Of a DNA stretch of 12,596 bases, positions 1-6,374 are shown one piece after another. The notes below the pieces were generated by a model. It was not told the DNA's origin. It saw nothing but the letters and a program-made list of their open reading frames with translations, and searched no databases. The DNA comes from JAICLV01 sp036380925 (GTDB lineage Bacteria; Actinomycetota; Actinomycetes; Acidothermales; Acidothermaceae). Numbering within the stretch: the first letter of the stretch is position 1; each line of letters opens with the position of its first letter. Location of the stretch: assembly GCA_036380925.1 (NCBI GenBank), contig DASVDW010000160.1, forward strand, positions 1 through 12,596, written 5' to 3'. A program made the position numbers and the translations under genes.

Positions 1-1
1 C

Positions 2-682
2 TTCTCGTTCTTCGAGGGCAATGAGGCGGGTCGCGTGCCGCAGCTGGTCTACGAGCTGAAGCAGGGCCAGCAGGTGCTGCTGATCACCGACGCAGGCATG
101 CCGTCGATCTCCGACCCCGGCTATCGGCTCGTCAACGCCGCTATCGACGCGGGAATCCCGATCACCTGTGTCCCTGGCCCGTCGGCGGTCACCACCGCGC
201 TGGCGCTGTCCGGCTTGCCGGTCGACCGGTTCTGCTTCGAGGGGTTCCTGCCGCGCCGCGCGGGCGAGCGCGGCAAGCGCCTGGAATCGCTGCGCACCGA
301 GCGCCGGACGATGGTCTTCTTCGAGGCGCCGCACCGGTTGGCCGCGACGCTGCGCGCGCTCGCCGAGGCCTTCGGTGGCGCGCGGGCGGCGGCGGTGTGC
401 CGGGAGCTCACCAAGACCTACGAGGAGGTCCGCCGAGGCGGTCTGGCCGACCTCGCCGCCTGGGCTGACGCCGGTGTGAAGGGCGAGATCACCGTCGTCG
501 TCGAGGGGGCCTCGCCGCTGGAGGCGGGCGAGTACGACGCCGACACCCTCGTCGAGTTCGTCGAGGTCGCGGAGCTGGCCGGTATGAGCCGCAAGGAGGC
601 GGTCGCCACGGTCGGCAAGACCACCGGTGTCGGACGGCGTGCCGTCTTCGACGCGCTGGTGTCGCGCAAGCGGCACGAATAG
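2..682 (+). CDS. rsmI: 16S rRNA (cytidine(1402)-2'-O)-methyltransferase RsmI, 5' end missing
   Basis: RsmI uses S-adenosylmethionine to 2'-O-methylate C1402 of 16S rRNA in the decoding centre. The open frame runs in from the window edge: codons from position 2 read FSFFEGNEAGRVPQL, the family's usual 'SFFE.NE' segment, so the GTG at 35 is internal and the true start lies upstream. Visible family motifs are the SAM-binding 'TDAGMPSISDPGY' and 'CVPGPSAVTTALALSGLP', then 'FEGFLPRR', 'VFFEAPHRL' and 'CRELTKTYEEV', which together identify the tetrapyrrole-methylase fold of RsmI. About 226 residues remain, so roughly the N-terminal 50-60 residues are missing. The gene ends in TAG 31 bp before the preferred metG start. 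With rsmA downstream, the window carries two separate 16S rRNA methyltransferases. Confidence 0.95.
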   Translation, partial: FSFFEGNEAGRVPQLVYELKQGQQVLLITDAGMPSISDPGYRLVNAAIDAGIPITCVPGPSAVTTALALSGLPVDRFCFEGFLPRRAGERGKRLESLRTERRTMVFFEAPHRLAATLRALAEAFGGARAAAVCRELTKTYEEVRRGGLADLAAWADAGVKGEITVVVEGASPLEAGEYDADTLVEFVEVAELAGMSRKEAVATVGKTTGVGRRAVFDALVSRKRHE

Positions 683-700
683 CGGTTTGCGGGTGATCGG

Positions 701-713
701 TAACCTTGAATGT
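701..713 (+). promoter_or_regulatory. Putative leaderless -10 element for metG
   Basis: TAACCT at 701-706 fits the actinobacterial -10 pattern TANNNT and lies 7 nt before the GTG at 714. This is the spacing expected when transcription starts on the first base of the start codon. No Shine-Dalgarno-like purine run precedes the GTG, which fits leaderless translation. I see no convincing -35 hexamer, so this is an inference from spacing only. Confidence 0.45.
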
Positions 714-2351
714 GTGACCGCTGAACCCGCCGCCGCCGTCCCCGCTTCTAAGGCGTTCTACCTCACCACGCCGATCTATTACGTCAACGACGTCCCGCAC
801 ATCGGCCACGCCTACACGACGGTCGCGGGCGACGTGCTCACCCGCTGGCACCGGCAGCGCGGCGAGCGGGTGTGGTTCCTCACCGGCACCGACGAGCACG
901 GCGAGAAGGTGCTGCGCAGCGCGCAGGCCCACGACGTCTCGCCGCAGGCGTGGGTCGACCGCCTCGTCGAGGACTCATGGCGACCGGTGTGGCGCTCGCT
1001 GGAGATCGCCAACGACGACTTCATCCGGACGACGGAGCCGCGGCACACCGAGCGGGTCCAGGCATTTCTGCAGGCGCTGCACGACAAAGGCGAGATTTAC
1101 GAAGGTGTTTACGAAGGTCCCTACTGCGTGGGCTGCGAGGAGTTCAAACTCCCGGGTGATCTCGTCGACGGCGTCGGAGACTACGCAGGGCAAAAGGTCT
1201 GCGCGATTCACGGTCGTCCGGTTGAGCAATTGAGTGAGTCCAACTACTTTTTCCGGCTGTCGAAATACGCGGACGCGCTGCTCGCGCACTACGCCGACCA
1301 CCCCGACGCGGTGGAACCGGAAAGCGCCCGCAACGAGGTGCTGCAGTTCATCCGCTCCGGTCTGACCGACCTGTCGATCTCGCGGTCGTCGTTCGACTGG
1401 GGCGTCAAGGTCCCGTGGGACGACTCCCAGGTCGTTTACGTCTGGTTCGACGCGCTGCTCAACTACGCCACCGCGGTCGGCCTCGAATCCGCCGACCCCG
1501 CCGACGCGGACAAGTTCAACGCCACCTGGCCGGCCGACGTGCATCTGGTCGGCAAGGACATCCTCCGTTTCCACGCGGTCATCTGGCCGGCGATGCTGAT
1601 GGCCGCCGGTGTCGCCCTGCCACGCAAGGTGTTCGCGCACGGCTGGCTGCTCGTCGGCGGGGAGAAGATGAGCAAGTCCAAGCTCACCGGCATCGCGCCG
1701 TCGCAAATCACCGAGCACTTCGGATCGGACGCGTTCCGCTACTACTTCCTGCGCGCCATCCAGTTCGGTCAGGACGGCTCCTTCTCCTGGGAGGACATGA
1801 CCGCCCGGTACAACGCCGAACTGGCTAACGGGCTTGGAAATCTCGCGTCTCGCGTGACCGCGATGACGCAGCGCTACTTCGCCGGCGAGCTACCTTCACC
1901 GGACGACGCAGGCGCCGCGGAGGAGCGGATCGCGCAGATCGCGGCGTCGGTCGTGACCCGAGCCGACGAGGCGATGGTCGCGCTGGACTTCTCCGGCGGG
2001 CTGGCTGTCATCTGGGAGCTGGTCAACGCGCTGAACCTCTACCTGAGTGAGCAAGAACCGTGGAAGGTGGCAAAGGCCATCGACTCCGACGCCGCGGCGA
2101 GGGCGCGGGTGGCGACCGTGCTCCACACCGCCGCCGAGGGGTTGCGCGTCCTGACGGTGTTGCTGAACGCGGTCATGCCGAAGTCGTGCGCTGCGCTGTG
2201 GGAGTCGCTCGGCGCCGCGGCGCAGTTGGGCGAGCTTGCCGCGCAGCCGCTGACCGACGCCGGTCGGTGGGGGCAGCTGCCCGCTGGCGCGCGGCTGACC
2301 AAGGGCGACTCGCTCTTCCCGCGGCTGGCCGACGAACCAGCGACGCCGTGA
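714..2351 (+). CDS. metG: Methionyl-tRNA synthetase MetG
   Basis: A cytoplasmic class I aminoacyl-tRNA synthetase that charges tRNA(Met) with methionine using ATP. From GTG 714 the protein is 545 aa. The class I signature HIGH is at residues 29-32 and KMSKS at 318-322, both intact. The connective-peptide zinc knuckle is CxxC at 138/141 and CxxH at 163/166. 'GTDEHGEKV' and the C-terminal helical anticodon-binding region ('LNLYLSEQEPWKVAK') are also typical. There is no C-terminal tRNA-binding (EMAP-like) extension, which suits the short actinobacterial form. The frame is open further upstream, with in-frame starts at 627 (inside rsmI) and 693. I prefer 714 because of the TAACCT element 7 nt upstream and because 'AFYLTTPIYYVNDVPHIGH' normally begins close to the N-terminus. 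tatD follows after 45 bp. Confidence 0.95.
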   Translation: MTAEPAAAVPASKAFYLTTPIYYVNDVPHIGHAYTTVAGDVLTRWHRQRGERVWFLTGTDEHGEKVLRSAQAHDVSPQAWVDRLVEDSWRPVWRSLEIANDDFIRTTEPRHTERVQAFLQALHDKGEIYEGVYEGPYCVGCEEFKLPGDLVDGVGDYAGQKVCAIHGRPVEQLSESNYFFRLSKYADALLAHYADHPDAVEPESARNEVLQFIRSGLTDLSISRSSFDWGVKVPWDDSQVVYVWFDALLNYATAVGLESADPADADKFNATWPADVHLVGKDILRFHAVIWPAMLMAAGVALPRKVFAHGWLLVGGEKMSKSKLTGIAPSQITEHFGSDAFRYYFLRAIQFGQDGSFSWEDMTARYNAELANGLGNLASRVTAMTQRYFAGELPSPDDAGAAEERIAQIAASVVTRADEAMVALDFSGGLAVIWELVNALNLYLSEQEPWKVAKAIDSDAAARARVATVLHTAAEGLRVLTVLLNAVMPKSCAALWESLGAAAQLGELAAQPLTDAGRWGQLPAGARLTKGDSLFPRLADEPATP

Positions 2352-2396
2352 CGCCGACAACGATGCTTGCGCCATTTCCTAGTTGTTTTCACAGGC

Positions 2397-3203
2397 ATGC
2401 CTGAGGGCGAGCCGCCGCCGGCGCCGGAGCCGTTGCGGGTCGACACCGTCGACTCGCACTGCCACCTTGACGCGATGGCGGTCTCGGTCGTTGACGCGGT
2501 GGCGGCCGCGCAAGCGGTTGGTGTTCGCCGCATGGTGACCGTCGGCGACACGATGGCGTCGTCGCGTTGGTGCGCCGAGACCGCGGCCGAATTCCCCGAC
2601 GTTTATGCCGCGGTGGCAGTGCATCCCAATGAGACGGCCGATTTCACCGACGCCGACGCCGACGAGCTGGCGGCGCTCGCCGCCCTCCCGCAGGTGCGCG
2701 CGGTTGGTGAGACGGGCTTGGACTACTACTGGGGGCGTGTGGCGCCTGACATCCAACAGGCGGCGTTCCGCCGGCACATCGAGCTTGCCAAGCAGGTGGG
2801 CAAGGCGCTGGTCATCCACGACCGCGACGCGCATGAGGATGTGCTACGTGTGCTGGAGTCGGAGGGCGCGCCGGATCGCACCGTGTTCCACTGCTTCTCT
2901 GGAGATATCTCGATGTCGAGATACTGCGTGGAGCGCGGATACTTCCTGTCGTTCTCCGGAACGGTGACGTTCAAGAACGCGGCGGCAACTCGGGAGGCGG
3001 CGTCCGTCGTCCCGCTCGAGCTGATGTTGGTCGAGACGGACGCGCCGTTCCTCACGCCGACGCCGTATCGCGGTCGGCCGAACGCCCCCTATCTCGTGCC
3101 GCTGACCGTTCGCGCGTTGGCCGAGGTGAAGGGCGTCGGCGAGGACGAGTTGGCGGCGGCGTCCGCGGCCAACGCCGAGCGGGTGTTCGGCCCATGGCGT
3201 TGA
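2397..3203 (+). CDS. tatD: TatD-family metal-dependent hydrolase / DNase
   Basis: TatD proteins are TIM-barrel metal-dependent nucleases (3'-5' exonuclease activity in E. coli TatD). From ATG 2397 the protein is 268 aa, the usual length. The metal ligands are visible: HxH at H21/H23 ('DSHCHLD'), E105 in 'GETGLDYYW', H141 in 'VIHDRDAHEDV', H165 in 'FHCFSG' and D215 in 'LVETDAPFLTP'. The 'YRGRPNAPYLVPLTVRALAEVKG' C-terminal signature is also present. The frame is open to a TTG at 2367, but residues before the 2397 ATG look non-conserved. Even from 2397 there is a Pro/Glu-rich leader of about 14 residues before the barrel begins. The ribosome binding site is weak (CAGG at 2392-2395). It sits between metG and rpfB, as in other actinobacteria, and is probably housekeeping. 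Confidence 0.95.
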   Translation: MPEGEPPPAPEPLRVDTVDSHCHLDAMAVSVVDAVAAAQAVGVRRMVTVGDTMASSRWCAETAAEFPDVYAAVAVHPNETADFTDADADELAALAALPQVRAVGETGLDYYWGRVAPDIQQAAFRRHIELAKQVGKALVIHDRDAHEDVLRVLESEGAPDRTVFHCFSGDISMSRYCVERGYFLSFSGTVTFKNAAATREAASVVPLELMLVETDAPFLTPTPYRGRPNAPYLVPLTVRALAEVKGVGEDELAAASAANAERVFGPWR

Positions 3204-3211
3204 CCACATCC

Positions 3212-3229
3212 GTCACATCGGTAACAGAT
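3212..3229 (+). promoter_or_regulatory. Putative MtrA-type direct repeat upstream of rpfB
   Basis: Two adjacent 9-mers, GTCACATCG and GTAACAGAT, share the core GTMACA and are spaced exactly 9 bp start to start. Known MtrA sites in mycobacteria are direct repeats of a GTCACAgcg-like 9-mer, and rpf genes are reported MtrA targets in mycobacteria and corynebacteria. The site begins 9 bp after the tatD stop and lies about 40 bp upstream of the possible -10 element at 3269, a plausible position for an activator. The match is by eye to a remembered consensus. Confidence 0.45.
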
Positions 3230-3268
3230 CAGATTGCGAGCGCGCGCCCGATGAGGTGAAACGCACCC

Positions 3269-3274
3269 TAAGAT
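3269..3274 (+). promoter_or_regulatory. Possible -10 element of the rpfB operon
   Basis: TAAGAT fits TANNNT and is the best -10-like hexamer I see in the tatD-rpfB gap. No good -35 lies at 16-18 bp spacing, which would be expected if an activator such as MtrA is needed. Transcription from here would give a leader of about 200 nt before rpfB, containing the hairpins described separately. Confidence 0.3.
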
Positions 3275-3312
3275 TCGGGCAAACCGCGTCAAAGGTCTGA
3301 GGTTATGAGGTC

Positions 3313-3342
3313 TCGGACTTGCCGAATACCGGATTCGCCGGT
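3313..3342 (+). promoter_or_regulatory. Overlapping small stems in the rpfB leader
   Basis: Three short stems share bases: TCGG/CCGA (3313-3316 with 3322-3325), CGAAT/ATTCG (3323-3327 with 3333-3337) and ACCGG/CCGGT (3328-3332 with 3338-3342). The middle stem cannot coexist with either flanking stem, so two alternative folds are possible. Each stem is only 4-5 bp, and such stems arise easily in high-GC DNA. Confidence 0.25.
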
Positions 3343-3392
3343 TACGTTCGCCGAAGTGTTCAGCCGGGGTGGGGAAGCCTCAGCGTGAATTC

Positions 3393-3440
3393 GCTCGGTC
3401 TTCGAGGTGTGCTGCAATAGCGATTTCGCCTCGTCCGAGC
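3393..3440 (+). promoter_or_regulatory. Nested hairpin in the rpfB 5' leader (candidate attenuator or RNA switch element)
   Basis: Outer stem GCTCGG (3393-3398) pairs with CCGAGC (3435-3440). Inside it CGAGGTG (3403-3409) pairs with CGCCTCG (3427-3433) over 7 bp including one G-U. Inside that TGCT (3410-3413) pairs with AGCG (3419-3422), closing a 5-nt GCAAT loop. In total 17 pairs are in one collinear arm with small internal loops. It ends about 40 nt before the rpfB start and has no U-tract after it. It could be a U-less actinobacterial terminator or a structural leader element. The rpfB-ksgA-ispE operon of M. tuberculosis is known to be controlled by a leader RNA switch, which supports the idea by position only. 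Confidence 0.5.
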
Positions 3441-3473
3441 ATGCTTCCCATGTCACCGGTTCCTGAGAACAAC

Positions 3474-3477
3474 GGAG
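3474..3477 (+). promoter_or_regulatory. Ribosome binding site of rpfB
   Basis: GGAG lies 4 nt before the GTG at 3482. It supports this start, which places the membrane anchor at the very N-terminus. The spacing is slightly short. Confidence 0.55.
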
Positions 3478-3481
3478 TCAG

Positions 3482-4588
3482 GTGCGTAACAAGCTCGTCA
3501 TCGGTGCGATGTACGGCGTGATCACGGCTGTCGTGATCGCCGGCACCACGGCGTACGTCACTCTCGACAAGACCGTGCGGGTGTCCATCGACGGTCAGGT
3601 CGCCGAGGTCCACAGCTACGCGAGGTCGGTCGGCCAGCTGCTGAAGCGGCAGGGGATCGAGGTCGGCGAGCATGACGCCCTCACGCCCTCAGCCTCCTCG
3701 GTCGTGCGCGACGGCGAGACCATCACGATCAAGCGTGGGCGGTTGCTCAATCTGATCATCGACGGTGACCAACGGCAGGTCTGGGTCACCGCCACCAGCC
3801 TCGACGAGGCGCTCGCCCAGGCCGGCATGCGGGTGTCGGGCGCCACCTTGTCCGTCGATCGCAGCGCTCGGGTGCCGCTCACCGGGCTGGCCGTCGACAT
3901 CAACCTGCCGCACACGATCACCGTTCAGGTCGACGGCACGTCGCAGGTGATCGTGACCACGAAGAGCACTCTGCGCGAGGCGCTCGACGAAGCGGGGATC
4001 GCCCTTCATCCCGGCGACGTGGTCTCCAGCCCGCTCGACGCCCGACCCAGCGACGGACTCGGCGTCGTCATCGTCCGGGTCACCAGCGGTCAGATCCCGG
4101 TCAACCTCCCGGTGCCGTTCCAGACCGTGACAAAGAGCGATCCGAACCTGTACGTCGGCGTCAAGAAGGTCGTCCAGCAGGGCCGCAACGGCACGCGGGT
4201 CCGCACCTATCAAATGGTCTACGCCGATGGGAAGCAGACCGCCCAGACGCTGGTCTCCGACGTCGTGACGGTGCAGCCGGTGCAGCAAGTCATCGCGGTC
4301 GGCGCCAAGCCGAAGCCCAAGCCGCAGCCGATGGTTTATCCCACGAGGGCTGACGGCCTGAACTGGGCCGCCCTCGCGGCGTGCGAATCCGGCGGTCGGC
4401 CGAACGCCGTCCAGGGTCCGTTCTACGGCCTGTATCAGTTCCGGCTCAGCACGTGGCGCGCGGTCGGCGGCACCGGGTTGCCAAGCGACGCGTCGGCGAG
4501 CGAGCAGACCTACCGCGCTCAGCTGCTCTATCAGCGGAGCAACTGGCGTACACAATGGCCGACATGCGGCCACCTGCTGTTCAGCTGA
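3482..4588 (+). CDS. rpfB: Resuscitation-promoting factor RpfB (G5 and transglycosylase domains)
   Basis: A cell-envelope muralytic enzyme that cleaves peptidoglycan and stimulates exit from dormancy. The 368-aa protein starts with a short basic end and one hydrophobic segment (about residues 5-27), a signal anchor or signal peptide. Three DUF348/YabE-like repeats follow (about 31-86, 88-143, 144-200), seen from the repeating 'V.VDG....V.T...TL.EAL..AGI' pattern. A G5 domain follows (about 201-276), then a KPKPKPQP linker, and an Rpf transglycosylase domain (about 290-368). The catalytic glutamate is E302 in 'WAALAACESGG'; C301 and C362 can form the family disulphide. Order and length match full-length RpfB. 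The last 34 bp overlap rsmA. The start is GTG 3482, chosen from GGAG upstream and the position of the hydrophobic segment. Confidence 0.95.
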   Translation: MRNKLVIGAMYGVITAVVIAGTTAYVTLDKTVRVSIDGQVAEVHSYARSVGQLLKRQGIEVGEHDALTPSASSVVRDGETITIKRGRLLNLIIDGDQRQVWVTATSLDEALAQAGMRVSGATLSVDRSARVPLTGLAVDINLPHTITVQVDGTSQVIVTTKSTLREALDEAGIALHPGDVVSSPLDARPSDGLGVVIVRVTSGQIPVNLPVPFQTVTKSDPNLYVGVKKVVQQGRNGTRVRTYQMVYADGKQTAQTLVSDVVTVQPVQQVIAVGAKPKPKPQPMVYPTRADGLNWAALAACESGGRPNAVQGPFYGLYQFRLSTWRAVGGTGLPSDASASEQTYRAQLLYQRSNWRTQWPTCGHLLFS

Positions 4589-5454
4589 GCGACCAGTCGG
4601 GCGCGCTGCTCGGCGCCGCGGAGATCCGCCGGCTCGCCGAGTCGATCGGGTTGCGTCCGACAAAGACGCGCGGGCAGAACTTCGTGATCGACGGCGGCAC
4701 GGTGCGCCGGATCGTGCGCGTCGCGGGCGTTGACGCGCGTGACGTGGTGCTTGAGGTCGGCCCGGGTCTGGGATCGCTGACTCTCGCGCTCCTGCCTGCG
4801 GTCTCGCGGGTCGTGGCGGTGGAGATCGACGAGCGGTTGGCGGCGCTGCTGCCCCAGACGGTTCGCGCGCACGCGCCGGATGCCGCCGACAAGCTGACCG
4901 TCGTCCGAGCCGACGCGCTGCGGTTGAGCGACGTGCCCGGTCCGCGGCCGACGGCCATTGTGGCCAACCTTCCGTACAACGTCGCCGTCCCGGTGCTGCT
5001 GCACCTGCTCGCCCGGCTGGAAAGCGTGCGGCGGGTGTTGGTGATGGTGCAGCTCGAGGTGGCGCAGCGGCTGGCCGCGAAGCCAGGCGAGCAGGCGTAC
5101 GGCGTCCCGTCGGTGAAGGCGCGCTGGTACGGCGACGTCCGGCTGGCGGGGACGATCGGCCGCCAGGTCTTCTGGCCTGCGCCGCGCATCGACTCGGGGC
5201 TGGTGTCGTTGGACCGCCGCGACCCGCCCGCGACCTCGGCCCCGCGAGAAGAGGTCTTCGACTTGGTCGACGCGGCGTTTCGCCAGCGTCGCAAGACGCT
5301 GCGCGCGGCGCTCGCGGAGTGGGCGGGCTCGGCGGCCGCCGCCGAGGACGCGTTGCGTCGCGCGGGCGTCGATCCCGGCAGGCGCGGTGAGACGCTCGAT
5401 GTCGAGGACTTCCTGCGAATCGCAGAGCAGCGGCCGAGCGGATCGCGCCGATAG
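4555..5454 (+). CDS. rsmA: 16S rRNA (adenine(1518)-N6/adenine(1519)-N6)-dimethyltransferase RsmA (KsgA)
   Basis: Dimethylates two adjacent adenines in the 3' hairpin of 16S rRNA and acts as a late checkpoint in 30S assembly; its loss gives kasugamycin resistance. From ATG 4555 the protein is 299 aa. Motifs: 'RGQNF' at 39-43, SAM motif I 'EVGPGLG' at 67-73, acidic E90 in 'VAVEIDE', 'RADAL' around D120, catalytic 'NLPYN' at 138-142, then 'MVQLEVAQRLAAKPG', 'FWPAPRIDSGLV' and 'FRQRRKTLRAAL'. The frame is open upstream into rpfB but that part is not RsmA-like. ATG 4564 is an alternative start. The start lies inside rpfB (34 bp overlap), so translation is probably coupled to that of rpfB. No good Shine-Dalgarno is seen; a GGAG at 4536-4539 is too distant. 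Confidence 0.95.
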   Translation: MADMRPPAVQLSDQSGALLGAAEIRRLAESIGLRPTKTRGQNFVIDGGTVRRIVRVAGVDARDVVLEVGPGLGSLTLALLPAVSRVVAVEIDERLAALLPQTVRAHAPDAADKLTVVRADALRLSDVPGPRPTAIVANLPYNVAVPVLLHLLARLESVRRVLVMVQLEVAQRLAAKPGEQAYGVPSVKARWYGDVRLAGTIGRQVFWPAPRIDSGLVSLDRRDPPATSAPREEVFDLVDAAFRQRRKTLRAALAEWAGSAAAAEDALRRAGVDPGRRGETLDVEDFLRIAEQRPSGSRR

Positions 5455-5459
5455 CATCG

Positions 5460-6374
5460 GTGGTTGTGGCAGTCACCGTTCGCGCGCCCGCCAAGGTCAA
5501 TCTGCATCTGGGCGTCGGCGCGCGGCGTCCCGACGGATTCCACGACCTCGCCACCGTCTTTCAGGCCGTGTCGCTCTACGACGAGGTGACGGTGCGGCCG
5601 TCGTCCGAGCTCCGTGTCGAGGTGAGCGGCGAGGGCGCCGACCAAGTTCCGGACGACGCGACGAATCTGGCGGCGCGCGCCGCCGTCGCGCTCGCCGCGT
5701 TCGCCGGCCGCGACGCCAACGTGCGAATCGAGATCCGCAAGGGAATTCCGGTGGCGGGCGGGATGGCGGGCGGTTCGGCGGACGCCGCCGCCGCGCTGCT
5801 GGCGTGCGACGCGCTGTGGCAAACCGACGTCGGCCCCACCGTGCTACACGAGCTGGCCAGCAGTCTCGGCAGCGACGTGCCGTTCTGCCTCATCGGCGGC
5901 ACCGCCTTGGGCGCGGGCCGCGGCGAGCGGCTCACCACGGTGCTTGGCCGCGGCGCCTACCACTGGGTTTTCGCGTTGGCGGAAGGCGGATTGTCGACGC
6001 CCGCGGTGTACGGCGAACTCGATCGGATGCGCGAGGAGACGCCGGCTTTGCAGCCCGAGGTGCCGCCGGAGCTGCTGGCGGCCTTGCGCACGGGCGACGC
6101 GCGTCGCCTCGCGCCGTTGCTGTCGAATGATCTGCAGGCGGCGGCCTTGCGGTTGAAGCCCGCGCTGCGGCGCTCGCTCGAAGCCGGTCGCGACGCCGGC
6201 GCGTTGGCCGCGATCGTGTCAGGATCCGGGCCGACGTGCGCGTTTCTCGCGGTTGACGAGGCTGCCGCCATCAACCTGGCGGCCGCCCTGCCGGCGTCCG
6301 GCGCCTGTCGCGCGGTGCGGCGGGCGCACGGTCCGGTGGCCGGCGCGAAGTTGGTGTCGGGCGCCGATCTGTGA
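5460..6374 (+). CDS. ispE: 4-diphosphocytidyl-2-C-methyl-D-erythritol kinase IspE
   Basis: A GHMP-family kinase that phosphorylates 4-diphosphocytidyl-methylerythritol using ATP, a step of the MEP (non-mevalonate) isoprenoid pathway, which feeds polyprenyl carriers for cell-wall synthesis. The protein is 304 aa from GTG 5460. Motifs: 'APAKVNLHL' with catalytic K12, the ATP-binding glycine loop 'PVAGGMAGGSADAA' at 97-110, 'GSDVPFCLIGG' with catalytic D139, and 'SGSGPTCAFL'. A second in-frame GTG at 5466 is 8 nt after TAGCAT (5452-5457), a TANNNT element. That start would place the lysine at residue 10, as in E. coli IspE, so an extra leaderless start is possible. The gene begins 5 bp after rsmA and its TGA overlaps the next gene's GTG (GTGA), which indicates coupled translation. 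Confidence 0.95.
   Translation: MVVAVTVRAPAKVNLHLGVGARRPDGFHDLATVFQAVSLYDEVTVRPSSELRVEVSGEGADQVPDDATNLAARAAVALAAFAGRDANVRIEIRKGIPVAGGMAGGSADAAAALLACDALWQTDVGPTVLHELASSLGSDVPFCLIGGTALGAGRGERLTTVLGRGAYHWVFALAEGGLSTPAVYGELDRMREETPALQPEVPPELLAALRTGDARRLAPLLSNDLQAAALRLKPALRRSLEAGRDAGALAAIVSGSGPTCAFLAVDEAAAINLAAALPASGACRAVRRAHGPVAGAKLVSGADL

Noticed and set aside
975..1718. Minus-strand open frame inside metG
   Set aside because: A shadow of metG with no recognisable domain; metG carries all expected motifs on the plus strand.
3204..3481. A c-di-AMP (ydaO/yuaA) riboswitch, often found before actinobacterial cell-wall hydrolase genes
   Set aside because: Fragments such as TTCGCCGAA and GGGGTGGG are reminiscent, but the conserved 3' block (GACAGCTAACCTCG type) is absent. 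I could not build the known fold.
3689..5554. Long minus-strand open frame (621 codons) opposite rpfB and rsmA
   Set aside because: It runs antisense to well-supported genes, is Arg/Pro/Ala-rich with no domain, and is a product of high-GC third positions.
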